A stretch of 64,000 nt of DNA from Knufia peltigerae (Eukaryota > Ascomycota > Eurotiomycetes > Chaetothyriales > Trichomeriaceae): contig JAPDRN010000004.1 in assembly GCA_030247855.1 (NCBI GenBank), forward strand, positions 1 to 64,000, written 5' to 3'. Of this stretch, positions 1 through 10,958 are shown in pieces (the first letter of the stretch is position 1; each line of letters starts with the position of its first letter). Both the position numbers and the translations under genes were made by a program. Under the pieces are notes generated by a model. That model had not been told where the DNA came from, searched no databases, and worked only from the letters and a program-made list of their open reading frames with translations.

Positions 1-119
1 AACAATAAGAGAATATCAGTAGTCAATACAACACAATAGTAGTGATTCCGCTTGGCCACCGCACTCCATGCTTAACACTTGTATTGTGTTGTATTGACTA
101 CTGATATTCTCTTATTGTT
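1..119. repeat. Perfect inverted repeat at the left edge
   Basis: Bases 1-38 are the exact reverse complement of bases 82-119, with a 43-base spacer (39-81). The arms are AT-rich and the right arm ends in TTGTT just before position 120. The left arm begins at base 1, so the repeat may extend outside the window. It could be the end of a fold-back or terminal-inverted-repeat element, a hairpin-forming MITE, or an assembly fold-back. No transposase frame lies beside it. Confidence 0.9.
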
Positions 120-223
120 ACACACTAAGTACACCTCTATAACTAGTAATGCTGGCATAGAGGATAGAGGATTAGAATCTGAGTGGATCTGTACAGAGAT
201 ATTATGAAATGAACGAGGAGTTA

Positions 224-251
224 TTGTTGTTGTTGTTGTTGTTGTTGTTGT
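224..251. repeat. (TTG)9 microsatellite
   Basis: Nine TTG units in the 3' flank of the methyltransferase gene, not inside any gene I can support. Confidence 0.9.
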
Positions 252-498
252 AGCAGGATCTCATATTGTCACATTGGGTCGGTTCGAAGTGTTGGATGTT
301 GCAAAAATTAAGGCTGTTACGGAATTTTGCAAAGCACAATGCTACGCCGACATCATACATTTCCCTAGCGAGCCTAGGAAGGTACGTTCCGTCTGCTTCT
401 AAGGAAAAAAGAAAGTCGTATATCAACTTCCAGAGCCCCTGTTTCTCCTATACACACGTATGGGCTTCTATGATTGGCACCACTCCTCCCTTAAAGAC

Positions 499-1860
499 TC
501 ACTCAGCCTTCCTCCCAAGTACGACAGCAGTCTTGTATACGATCAATCCACCATTTGCCAGATATTCAGCAAACAAGCGCTCACTCTCATCCAACTCTTG
601 ACTCTTCTCAGCAGTCATTCGCCCCGTTGCATTGAGCATACCCCTGACTTGCCCCGAGATCTCGCCAAAAACCTTGATAGCAAAGTCCGTCTCATACCTG
701 AGTAACCACCATCATCAGCATGCCTCAATTACCTTGACTACCTCGACTTATAGTTGGGTTGTAGAGTTGTAGTTCAGTGCTTCGCTCGTGACTCGTATCT
801 TACCACCATCCGAGTATGAAAGAAACACAGGCCAACAAAGACATGAATATGAAAACAAGTGACTTACCTCAATAGTCTCGGTACAAGATCCGGATTAATA
901 GTCTCCACCTTTTCGAACAAACCGCTGGTCTCAAATATCTCATCAAGTTTATAGTTGAGAGATCCTTTCAAGAGCCCACCACTGGCTCTGTCAAACGCTT
1001 CGGCAAAGTTTGCCAACTCCGTTTTCGAATCGTCTATCTCGAGACTCTTGTCGACGAGTATCCAACCTGGGGCCATTGCATCCTGCCACTGAAGGTATCC
1101 TCCTGGCTCTATCCATGACAGATGGAAGTGTTAGCACATTGACGACTTCATTGACGACTTACAGCAGACCCGACACTGCATTACAAGAGACAGACTCGGA
1201 ACATACTCAACATGGATCCCACATTCTGCACAACTTTCGCAAAGTTGTCTATACCTCTGAGCCCACCAGCAAGAAAGCGGATATGTATTATGTCAAAGGT
1301 GCCAACAAACTTATCGGGCGGAGGTTCAAGACAATTGTACAAGTCGAAAGAAATATTCTCTGGACATGTCCATGCTGGCGGGTACTGTCTATCGGAGATA
1401 TCCAGTCCTACAATATTGGCATTGGGATGTTGTTCTGCGAGTTCGGACGCCCAGATTCTGTCATTGAGGTACGTCAGCACACTATTCTTTCAGCGAGGAG
1501 GATGAGAGCTTGCTGGGCGACGTTCTCGTTCGATCAAAATCGGATTGAACTTTCTGCCCACCTGAACCTGCTCTGGGTACGTGCAATGAAAAAAGAGGGA
1601 AACCGGTACGTACCCATTCCCGGTCGCCACGTCGGCAATCTTCACCCCCGATCTCTCAGCCAGGCGCTGTACTTTGGGATGTAGTAACCACTTTGTTCGC
1701 TTTGTGGTCAAGAAGTGTTGACCGTAGAGCCTAGCATGGGCGCGTCAGTTCATACATCGAGACTTGGAGGAAGGATGTGTAGGGTCAAGCGTATTTACCG
1801 AACGGAGGCGTCGAAATCGCGACCCAGAAAATATTGATCCTTTGCTGTCTCTGGAGCCAT
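499..1860 (-). CDS. LaeA/UMTA-like SAM-dependent methyltransferase
   Basis: Five exons, all in phase: 1860-1799, 1730-1614, 1457-1207, 1108-868 and 697-499, giving 289 aa. The order is that of the fungal LaeA-like class I methyltransferase family. The motif I region is IADVATGNG (about residues 52-60), where DVGTGTG is usual. It is followed by the ELAEQHPN and VGLDIS segment (motif II), FDIIHIRFLAGG (motif IV) and KPGGYLQW (motif VI). The family transfers a methyl group from SAM; members act in secondary metabolism or its regulation, and the substrate here cannot be told. It is short for the family because almost nothing precedes the methyltransferase fold. The start is the only in-frame ATG before the first splice. 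It stands alone, with no biosynthetic enzyme beside it. Confidence 0.82.
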
Positions 1861-2861
1861 TGTTGATGGAAGATATATCTGAAAGGCCCTCCTATGTCAG
1901 GCGGCATTCCCATGGCTCTTTTATGTGACATCGAACGATGCCGAAATCATTCGGAATATGCCATCACATCTCCACCATCCCCTCCATTGTCGTTAAGAAA
2001 ACCTGTGGGAGATTTATTGATCTGCAGCGCCGCCTCGTATATGTATCCTATCAACGTCTCACATGCGAGAGCCGAAACCATGATACCATGGGCCCTAAAG
2101 AGAGAGTTGGACGGTATGTAGTAGTGGGACAAGCTCTAGTCAGCGTTTCGGTTCCTTGTCTCAAGTCGCATCATGCCGGCGGCAACAACGGAACGTATTC
2201 GTTCTGGCATACTAAAGTTTCCAGCGCCAGTGTGGGATGCCTGAACGCCTAGAAATTGTGCAATACGTAACGCGATCTGAAGCAGGTAAACCTAGGTAGC
2301 TAAGTAGCTTTTGACACTGTCTTTTTTCAGGCAATTCATCGATAGCGCCGGCGCCCTCGCTAGCCACTGGAGTAGCGACTACGTACAGATAGATACATAC
2401 CTGACCTCGTATGCAAATGTTCGGTCAGGTGGGTAGCTTTTCAGGCTGCGTAAAAGTGCAGGGGGGTAGGCAGGATGGTCCACCGGAGATACTGGTGTTT
2501 GACTTTTTCAACCATCGCATAAGCTTACTCTTGTCTTGTATACCTGGTATCTATCCCCCATGGCGCCAAAGGTATGGTCGAACTGCTCGCGCCTCACCCC
2601 GGATCGGGAAACAGGGTGATGCCGCTCTTTCACAATCCCGGCTCGCGCGAGCCGCCTCACCGGTCATGGCGGCGAAGGAAGAAAGAGACGGACTAGACGA
2701 CGAAATTTCTTTGCATTACCCTCAAGATAACGATGTAGTCCGAGAGACTACTTAGTGCGTCGTTTGTATTCTACACCACCAGAGTCTTGCCGGTATATCA
2801 AGTGTATCCGTACCCAACACTCTTTTGTCTAATAATCTATTCGGGTCTTTGTCTTCCCCTT
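1861..2861. other. Intergenic, upstream of the methyltransferase and downstream of the amylase
   Basis: About 1 kb lying between the 5' end of the methyltransferase and the 3' end of the amylase. A 114-codon frame at 2411-2755 has no recognisable content. A CCTAGGTA motif lies at 2291-2298. Nothing else is supported. Confidence 0.5.
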
Positions 2862-4388
2862 TCACGCCATGCTGTAGATGTCAGAATCAAACTCTAGATG
2901 ATCAATCTTGTCCCTGCCCTCGGCGTCTCGATTCACCCACACACTCACACTGGTTCCAGGACACATGAAGCCGCCGAACCCTTCGTCGTCAATCGTGACC
3001 TCGTCAGTCTGCCAGCCCAGCACATCCGTCCACACCTCTCCCTTGTGCTCTTTGCCCACGAACATGCGCTTCTGGCCTGGGCCGGCATTGGACAAGACAC
3101 ACGCCAACCCCGCCGGCCTGTCCTCTGTCCCCCGGCGCACAAAGCCCAGACAATTCGCGTCGTCAAAGTAGTCATCCTGCTCGCCGTACGCGAACAGCTT
3201 CCTCGCCAGCACCAGGTGAGGCAGTCTATCACCGCACGACGGCGGCTCCTCGTGGTCGCCCTTCATCCCGTACAGATCCCCGTAAAACACACACGGGTAG
3301 CCCGTGTTCCGCAGCAGGATCAGCGCGTAGGCAATGGGCTTGAAGAAGCCCTCGATGGGCGTCGCGACCGTCTGTCCGGGCTGGGTGTCGTGGTTCATGA
3401 CCACGGTGACGGCGCTCTCGGGCCGGGCCTGGACCAGGCTCCCGTCAAAGACCCCGCGCAGGTCGGCCGACTCGGTCGTGGACAGGCGCGAAAACGTGTT
3501 CAGCAGCGGCGAGTCGTACAGGGAGAACTTGTGGTCCATATCGTCGAGGTACTTGAGCATCTCGTCGACGTCGCCGGACCAGAACTCGCCGACGAGGAAG
3601 AGTGAGTTCTTCCCGAACCGGCGCTCCAGGTTGGCGACGAACTCGTTGGTGAAGCGCTCGCTGAAGTGCTGGCACGCGTCGAAGCGGAAGCCGGCGAGCT
3701 TGAACTCGCGCACCACCCACTCGCCCCAGTGCGTGACGTCCCGCTCGACCTCGGGGTGCGAGTAGTCGACGTCGGCGAACATGAGGAAGTCGGCGTTGCC
3801 GTCCTCGTCGCCCACCGAGTGCGACCAGTGCTTGTTGTCGCCGAGGATGCGGAAGATGCCCGTGCGCTCCGCCCCGGCGTCGTAGTCGGTCCCCGAGAAG
3901 TGCTCCCAGTGGTACTTTTGGGACGAGTACGTGTCCCCTCGGCCGGGGAAGTCGAAGCCCAACCACGCCGAAATCTCAAACGGCTCGCCGACCTCCTGGG
4001 TCCGGTCGCCCTGGTCGACTTCGATCACGCGGCACTTCTCCTGCCGGTCCGCCCCGGCCTTGTGGTTCAGCACCGCGTCAAAGTACAGGCCGACACCGAC
4101 GTCCTGGGCGTGCGCCACCAACGCGTCGAGGTCGGAGCGCGGGCCCCATTTCGTCGGCTTGCCTCCCTTTTGGTCGAATTCGCCCACGTCGTAGAGATCG
4201 TAGATGTCGTAGCCGTTGGCCTGCGACCCGCCTTGGCCTTTACAGGCCGGCGGGAGCCAGACGTTGTCGATGCCGATGTCCTTGAGGCTCTGCAGTGCGG
4301 TTCGTAGTCGGATCCAGTGTTTTTGGTCTGCCGGCACGTTCCACTCGAAACCTTGCAGCAAGCAGTAGTTCTCTGGGGTTTTGGCCAT
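2862..4388 (-). CDS. Intracellular alpha-amylase, GH13_5 type
   Basis: One uninterrupted frame of 508 aa without a signal peptide. It hydrolyses or transfers alpha-1,4-glucan chains. The GH13 conserved regions are clear: region I DAVLNH (104-109), region II GFRFDACQH with the nucleophile D237, region III GEFW with the acid/base E268, and region IV VMNHD with D334. The N-terminal LLQGFEWN is typical of the bacterial-type GH13_5 enzymes that fungi keep in the cytoplasm, such as Histoplasma AMY1 and Aspergillus AmyD, which are linked to alpha-glucan metabolism. Region II has Q240 where a Lys is usual. The start follows the GH13_5 pattern, with only a few residues before LLQGF. GC content is high compared with the flanks. 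Confidence 0.93.
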   Translation of the reverse strand: MAKTPENYCLLQGFEWNVPADQKHWIRLRTALQSLKDIGIDNVWLPPACKGQGGSQANGYDIYDLYDVGEFDQKGGKPTKWGPRSDLDALVAHAQDVGVGLYFDAVLNHKAGADRQEKCRVIEVDQGDRTQEVGEPFEISAWLGFDFPGRGDTYSSQKYHWEHFSGTDYDAGAERTGIFRILGDNKHWSHSVGDEDGNADFLMFADVDYSHPEVERDVTHWGEWVVREFKLAGFRFDACQHFSERFTNEFVANLERRFGKNSLFLVGEFWSGDVDEMLKYLDDMDHKFSLYDSPLLNTFSRLSTTESADLRGVFDGSLVQARPESAVTVVMNHDTQPGQTVATPIEGFFKPIAYALILLRNTGYPCVFYGDLYGMKGDHEEPPSCGDRLPHLVLARKLFAYGEQDDYFDDANCLGFVRRGTEDRPAGLACVLSNAGPGQKRMFVGKEHKGEVWTDVLGWQTDEVTIDDEGFGGFMCPGTSVSVWVNRDAEGRDKIDHLEFDSDIYSMA

Positions 4389-5434
4389 CGTTGGAGTTGC
4401 GTAACACCGGCTGCAGCCTGATAACTCGTAAAACCGGTGTATATGTTGGCAGTATGAAATCTCGCAGGCTCCAGAGGACAGGAGTGGCCCTGGACCAAAA
4501 AGAAGGGAATCTAAACCAAAAAGGATACTCTATGCGAGAAAAATGACTAGACAGAGGAAATAACAAGTCTACGAGTAGTCTTTGCTGTGTCCAGTTGTGA
4601 CACCGTGGGCGACCTGCGTACATACATATATACACATGTCTTCTGCAGATGGACGAAGTGTCCTCCCCGATGCTGCCAACTTCTTGCCGCATTTCACATG
4701 GCACAAACTTCAGATTGATACAGAATGATATCATTGTACATGCACCACGAGTAGAGCTGGCACCGCCACAGTGGTTCTTGGCGTCAGTGGCATCCAAACA
4801 TATCATGACATTATGAAACATGGGGCACTATTCGCATCGTCGTGCACTACGAGTACGAGGACGAGGACCGACTGGCTCCCTTCCTATTGACACGTGCAGT
4901 GGTCCACCTTCTACTCTACCTCAAGGATGACTCACGTGACTTATCACGTGTCGATGGTGCGCTCACGTCTTTCGTCGATCGTTCTCTCAAGTCGGTCCTT
5001 TTTTCCTCTCCGCTACATAATTGCATACTCTCATTGGGAACTGTCATTATCTTCTCATCAGTCCACACCTCCTGCGGCCATTCTGTTTCTAGACTCACCC
5101 TCGCGCATGCTCGATCTGCTTGCTCGGCTCCACGACGATCCTCTGCAGCAGGACAATGCTCTGACGCGCGACGATTTCTGAAACGCCACTATAGACGAGC
5201 GATAAGTCTGAATTTATCCACTAACTATACTACACCAGCGATACTTTCAGAGGCTCCTTCCTTATGTCTTCATCGTCGAGATTCATTGGAGTTTAGTCTG
5301 CGAGGGGCTTATTCACTCAGAAACATATGAACAGAGGGGCAACGTTCCCGACTAATCCGTCCAGAGAGTCTAAAATTAAGAGATTGAGGTATGCCCTTTC
5401 CCAGACGACGTCTCCGTGAATCGCAGGCTTCAGC
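4389..5434. other. Intergenic, amylase promoter side
   Basis: About 1 kb between the 5' end of the amylase and the 3' end of the MFS gene. It contains three CACGTG boxes (annotated separately). Frames in 4842-5330 look random and have no family signature. Confidence 0.5.
4891..4950. promoter_or_regulatory. Cluster of three CACGTG (E-box) motifs
   Basis: CACGTG occurs at 4891-4896, 4933-4938 and 4945-4950. In fungi such palindromes are bound by bHLH factors of the Pho4, Cbf1 or SREBP type. They lie about 500 bp upstream of the amylase start. Function is inferred from spacing only. Confidence 0.35.
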
Positions 5435-7220
5435 TCAGCCTAGCTTCAACGTTGATTTCTCTCGGATTCGCTTTCCAAACCTTTCCAAGACCAACGGGAT
5501 CGGGATGCAGGCCAGGGCAATAAAGCCCAAGAGTGAGTTGCCCCAGCCCAAAGTCAGGGATTTGTACATCGGAGACCCAGCGAGAGGGAGGACGGCGCCC
5601 ACAAGTGATCGAGTAGCGGTAAGGGTCGCTACAGCGGATGCAGCGTATGTGGGGTAACAGTCGATCAGATAAGTTTGAATGGGTAAAAAGATACCAATCA
5701 TTCCGAAGCCGAAAGGGGCCAGTCCGATGATGGGCACGATCCATTGTACCTTCTTGTCCGCCGCCCAGCCGTACCAGAAGAAGCTGATTGGAATAAAACA
5801 GGCGAAGAAGATCATCAGCGGCATTCGCATTTCCGGCTGGAATTCGCCCCCATTGCGTTCCATCAACCTCACGACCATGCGATCTGAGCTTAAAGCGACT
5901 ATAGCCGCCCCAATGAAGAAACCGATGCCGAGTCCGAGGTAAGCCAGACCGGTCATTTGAGGAGACCACTTATACTGGCCTTCGAAGACCTCTGTGATCG
6001 TGGTGAAGAGCAGATACATCAGACCGTAGGCAATCGACATGTACAGAGACAAGACAAAGACGATCGGAGACTTGACGAGCATTTGCAAGGGCCGGAGCAT
6101 CCCTATGCGGAGAGCATGCTGAGGGCTGACGGGACCGGTCTCTCGGTCATACCAGCTGATCAGGTCGTTACGGCCGAGCTCTTTGGCTAGTCGCTGTGTC
6201 TTCCAGCGGATCAAGACTCGGGCATATGTCTCTTTGTTGAGTAGCTCGATGCCGACCGTGGCCACGCCACCGGCGATTAACAAAACCCAGAAGACCCATC
6301 GCCACCCGGCTTGTTGGGCGATGAAGCCGCCACAGATCGGCCCTACCACTGGACCAAAGAGCGGACCGGCGCTCCAAATGGACGTTGCCATACCGCGTTG
6401 GGCGACCGGAAACATATCAGCGATAAGACCTGCGCCCACAGTCAGGCACCCCGATCCGCCAATGCCGGCCATGAACCGAGAGAAGACCAGGAGACCGATG
6501 TTGGGGGCACGAGCGCAACCGATCTGCCAGGCGACGAAGAAGATATTCGTGCAGGTTAGCACGATCCGTCGCCCGCATATCTCACTCATGGGTGCGAGCA
6601 CCAAGGGGCCGAACTAGGGTTCAGGTCAGCAAAGACCGTCCGTAAGAGTGTGGTGCACACACTGGGTTTCCCATTGATCTGCCAGACTCCCAAGATGGTG
6701 AACTTACCGCGTATCCAAGAACATAAACACTCACGCTGAATGCAAGGAGGGTCTGCTGTTTTACATCAAACTCTCTCGCCATAAATCCGGCTGCGGGAGC
6801 GAACATGCTTGACGCCAAGGGAGAAACAAAAGACATTGCGGACGTCAAGAGCAGCAGCAACATTTTTCGCCGCCATGCGAAATTCAGCGGATTCTCGGGG
6901 TCGTCTGGCCCTTCCCACCCAACAATACCATGATCGAGATCTGTCAGTGGTAATTCTGGTGGTTGATTCTGGATCCTGCTGACTTCGCTGCGTGTGCTGT
7001 AGATTCTCTCCAATACTGGAATCTCTTCTCGGAGCTCGTGCGTCTCATAGTCACGGTTTGCGTCGAACTGCAGAGGCTGAATGGCAGGATCGCTGCGGCG
7101 GCTTTCATTCGACGAATCGGACCTGCCTGGCTTTTCGGAGCCCTTTTCTGCGTCAATGCTCGGATCGGAACGAGACGAATCTCGGGTATTTTTTTCATTG
7201 TTGGCTAAGGGGTCTGCCAT
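5435..7220 (-). CDS. MFS transporter, DHA1 (drug:H+ antiporter) family
   Basis: Two exons (7220-6708 and 6613-5435) give 563 aa. The first 115 or so residues are a polar, acidic cytoplasmic tail ending in the family's GWEGPDDPENPLNF box, followed by about twelve membrane segments. The junction VLGYA / FGPLVLAPMSEICGRR rebuilds the DHA1 motif A between helices 2 and 3, and the phase is exact. Such proteins export drugs, polyamines or metabolites across the plasma membrane using the proton gradient; the substrate is not predictable. The start is the first ATG of the frame. No biosynthetic gene is adjacent. Confidence 0.9.
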
Positions 7221-7970
7221 AGCGAAGACGAGCTTTGACGAGCCGGAGTCGCTAATAGAAGTAGCGAAAACACTTGGAAGAGGTCATTGACTCCATATGT
7301 AGCATGAAAGGAGGCGCAGGATGGAAAGAGCATCGAGGAGTAGCTTCGATTCTTCCTTTCAAGAGAAGAGACCGGCATCTCGTGCTTGCAGGTACTCATA
7401 CTCCGTACTTACTTCTGATGTGCACAACTCGAGATCTATGAAACTTATGCCAGTGCATAAACATGCACACATGGCCTCTGGGGCTGGCTGTCCACTCCAG
7501 TGTTCGGTCACGTGGCACCCTTGCATAGTTCTCTGATATTACCGCTGCCAATGATAACGAGGTACTCTGAGTCGAGCGCCGTGTTTGGTGCTATGGTCAG
7601 TTTCTGCGCCGACGTTCAAATTCAAACCCAAAATTCAATTTATTGGCAAATCATGGCTCGGCTTGTGGTGATTGTCGACTCGGAGTCGTTCTGCGCATGG
7701 ACCCAAAACAAGATCCCGTACGGAGGACGGATGGGCAATGCACTCACCGGTCCGCGGACTGTCCACTCAGCCCTCCGAGTGCGAGCTCCTCTTGAGATTA
7801 CAGAAGATGTGTTTGTAATTTTTCTGTCAGTTACTACCACAGTACGGAGTACTTGATAGCGTGCCGTGGCTCTTAAGACGAGAATGTCTCCATTGGTACT
7901 AATCTAGTCTGCATACTCCTTCAAGCACGCTGTGGGACCCGTTTTCAGCGACGCAGCCCGGTCCGCGACG
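7221..7970. other. Divergent intergenic region with two TACTCCGTA motifs
   Basis: This separates two divergently transcribed membrane-protein genes. TACTCCGTA occurs at 7399-7407 and its reverse complement at 7843-7851. The frames here are short and unrecognised. Confidence 0.55.
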
Positions 7971-10958
7971 ATGGACGAGATGAGCGAGGTGAACGATTTC
8001 TTCACACCGCCTGGGAAGAGGAGAAACAGGCTGCCGGAGTGGTTGGATCATTTCAACCAAGCAGACCTGAAAACCCTGTTCAAATGCTGCGTTGCGGCAT
8101 GGGTCATGACTCTCTTGATCCTCATCAATCCGGCCCTGAGGGTAATCGGACAGGCGACATTTTTCGGTGTCGTCGTCATCATTATTGCGCCGCCATCGGG
8201 TGTTGTGTTCATGGGACTGGCGGCCGGTCTTACGGTCCTGGTCGGCATGTGTCTAGCCTGGGCTTGGGGAGTCATCTCTATGAAGGCCGCTCTTTCAACA
8301 CGACCGGCGGCAGATCTACAGCGCCAGTACCAAATGCTACAGGAATCCATCCCACCAAATTCGCCCAGCACTTTCCTGCAAGTTGCCATTTTCGAAGGAT
8401 ACATGCTCGACACAAGAGTGACCATCACCTATTTCTGCATGATCGGCCTGTTCGTCTATCTGATCGCCCGATTGCGTGTGGCCGCACCTAAACTGACCTT
8501 GGTGTCACTTTTTGGGATCATCATCAGCGACACTTTCCTCACAGTTGGTCCATTGCTGCCGACATTCAACGGAACCTTGGCTCGAACACTTGTCATCCCT
8601 GCCTCCATAGGCGTGGCGCTCAGCCTGATCTGCAATGTTCTGCTGTTTCCCAAATCCACGTCACATCTGGTGCTGGATGATATGGAGAAAATGCTGCCCC
8701 CCATGCACAAATTCATCGAGGCGTGCTCCATACACTTCGCAACGCCCAGCATGACCATGGATTTAGCCCGACTGAAGCAAACCAAGGCGAACCTCGTTCA
8801 GACGTACGGTGGGTTGGATCTGAAGCTCAAATTTTTGGCCTTGGACGTATCCTTCTGCAGGTGGAGCGCCGGTGACATCAAATCGCTCCGTGACCCCGTT
8901 CGGCAATTATTACTATCTTTTCTTTCTCTTCTGCATATTCAAATCGGGGTCCAAGAATTCAGATTAAAAGACGATGAACTACTCCAACTGGCAGAACAGA
9001 TACACGGAGCTCTTGAAAAGCATGAAGTCTCGGGAGAATATCAGCTTATGAGAACTTTGGATCTGCGGAGAAACTTCCGTGATGAAAGAGACAAATCGAT
9101 TATAGAAGATTCATTGAAGGATTTCGCGGTTTCGTCCAGAAACTTGCTGCAGACCGCTCAGCAGGCACTTGAATGTGTCGGAGAGGGTATCAGAGAGTGC
9201 AACCGAAAAAGGTGGTCCATGAAATTGGCCCAGGCTGATTGCGAAAAGAGACGTCATACTTATGACGGGGTGCTGAGAGAGCTGCAACTTCACAAGGATA
9301 AGTTTGTCGCCGAAGTGGCCTCGAGTCTCTGGTCAAGGTACGCTCAACATTCACAATCGACCGGCCCAAATGCAGGACTTTCCTCGAAATCGACTCATTC
9401 CTTGGCCGGTCTTGTGCGCGTCCTTGTATTGGAAGAAAGATTGATCCACTTCGCGGATTCGGTACAGTCGCTGCTTGGTCGCGTCAGAACACTAGAACAT
9501 GAAAGGATCAAGACCAAGCTTTGGATGCCAGGCAGTCTGAAGGACGTGATACCCTGGGTGCTTGCCACCGACGCGGGAAGTGACGAACTGGACCCTCAAC
9601 TCAACCGCATCCAGACTGTGACCGAACGAGGAGAAGGATCCACCACGAAACAGAGTCCTATCGACAACGAACCGCCTGCGTTGAGCGTGGAGCTGACAAG
9701 TTCGAACGTCGTCAAGCCACGAGGAGGACGACGACGAAGTGGGGTCGCCAGGCTGACGATAGCCGTGGTAGGCTGGTTGAGCAGTACCGAAGGAGTATAC
9801 GCCCTGAGGATGCTGATCCTCACAATGGCCCTTGGGGCCATCGCCGCCAATAAACACACCGCGGGCTTCTTTTACCGTGAAAAGGGGATATGGGGTCTGA
9901 TCATGGGACAGTTCGCTCTCGCCCCGTACACGGCAGATTTCTTGTTCGGTCTCATCCTTCGGCTTTGTGGCACAGTCCTGGGAGCCATCATCGGGTTGGC
10001 TGCCTGGTACATCGGTGCCGGAGATGGCCCAGGCAATCCTTATGGCATGGCTGCGATCCTGGCCCCGGCCATTGTCGTCGCCATGTGGCTGAGACTATTC
10101 ACCAAACCGGTGTTTCTACAGGCCATCATGATCACCACCGCGACGGTCTACCTGGTCGTCGCGTACAGTTGGGTGGACACGCACATGCCGAGATTTGGCA
10201 ACCCCGGGGTGGGGTACGAGGTGTTCTGGCGGCGGATGCTCCTCGTGATTATCGGTTTCACAGCCGCCGCGTTGGTGACTCTGCTCCCCCGGCCCCCGTC
10301 CGCGAACCGCCACTACCGCGAACTGCTCCTGAACGCCCTGGGTACCGTCAAGGACCAGTACGCGCTCTTCGTCGGCTGCAAAGCCTCGGTCCATTCCCCG
10401 TCCACCATCAAAGAGATCGCCGAAAAGATGGCAGTCGGCCTGGGCGAGATCTTGGTCCCGGCCGAATCGGGCGTCAAATTGACCAGACTCGAGTTCTCCA
10501 CGTCCACGATCGATTCAAACACCCTCGGGCTGGTGTGCCACCTTTGCATGAATCTAAACCAGTACATCACCCAGCTGATCATGTACGTCAACTCGCTCCC
10601 CGCCGACGTCAAAGAACGCTTCTTCGGTGACACTGGGGCGGCAGAAGAGCAGAATGTGGCCAACGTCATGGCCGTGCTGACCATCGCGCAACACGGGTTG
10701 AAGAACGGGAAACCACTTCCCACGGTTCTGCCCGTACCGCTGATGGAAAAGGCACTCGCGAGGATGGAGAACAGGCTGAGGGAAATGGGCACGAATCTCG
10801 GCAAGATGGACCACAGCGTGCTCGAGAAGAGGGAGACTCGCAGGTATCTTTCGGCCCTCTCGGCCTTCACGCAATTCCTCGGGAGCATGGATGAACTTGT
10901 GCTTGTCGTGAAGAGGGCAGTGGGCGAAACCAGCTACATTGACCCGGTCGCGTACTGA
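7971..10958 (+). CDS. ArAE_2 / DUF2421 family large membrane protein (putative exporter)
   Basis: Intronless, 995 aa from the ATG at 7971; the frame runs a little further upstream but has no ATG there. Two hydrophobic blocks, about residues 35-215 and 608-775, each hold several membrane segments. Each is followed by a soluble helical part, the first around 230-500. This duplicated layout matches fungal proteins with the 'ER transporter 6TM N-terminal' (ArAE_2_N) and DUF2421 domains, related to yeast BRE4 and to bacterial aromatic-acid exporters. The family is thought to move aromatic or other organic acids; the substrate is unknown. The linker at about 575-600 is rich in Gly and Arg. Confidence 0.88.
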   Translation: MDEMSEVNDFFTPPGKRRNRLPEWLDHFNQADLKTLFKCCVAAWVMTLLILINPALRVIGQATFFGVVVIIIAPPSGVVFMGLAAGLTVLVGMCLAWAWGVISMKAALSTRPAADLQRQYQMLQESIPPNSPSTFLQVAIFEGYMLDTRVTITYFCMIGLFVYLIARLRVAAPKLTLVSLFGIIISDTFLTVGPLLPTFNGTLARTLVIPASIGVALSLICNVLLFPKSTSHLVLDDMEKMLPPMHKFIEACSIHFATPSMTMDLARLKQTKANLVQTYGGLDLKLKFLALDVSFCRWSAGDIKSLRDPVRQLLLSFLSLLHIQIGVQEFRLKDDELLQLAEQIHGALEKHEVSGEYQLMRTLDLRRNFRDERDKSIIEDSLKDFAVSSRNLLQTAQQALECVGEGIRECNRKRWSMKLAQADCEKRRHTYDGVLRELQLHKDKFVAEVASSLWSRYAQHSQSTGPNAGLSSKSTHSLAGLVRVLVLEERLIHFADSVQSLLGRVRTLEHERIKTKLWMPGSLKDVIPWVLATDAGSDELDPQLNRIQTVTERGEGSTTKQSPIDNEPPALSVELTSSNVVKPRGGRRRSGVARLTIAVVGWLSSTEGVYALRMLILTMALGAIAANKHTAGFFYREKGIWGLIMGQFALAPYTADFLFGLILRLCGTVLGAIIGLAAWYIGAGDGPGNPYGMAAILAPAIVVAMWLRLFTKPVFLQAIMITTATVYLVVAYSWVDTHMPRFGNPGVGYEVFWRRMLLVIIGFTAAALVTLLPRPPSANRHYRELLLNALGTVKDQYALFVGCKASVHSPSTIKEIAEKMAVGLGEILVPAESGVKLTRLEFSTSTIDSNTLGLVCHLCMNLNQYITQLIMYVNSLPADVKERFFGDTGAAEEQNVANVMAVLTIAQHGLKNGKPLPTVLPVPLMEKALARMENRLREMGTNLGKMDHSVLEKRETRRYLSALSAFTQFLGSMDELVLVVKRAVGETSYIDPVAY

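Noticed and set aside
2411..2755. 114-codon plus-strand frame
   Set aside because: Random-looking composition, no family signature, no splice-site support, and it lies in a normal intergenic stretch.
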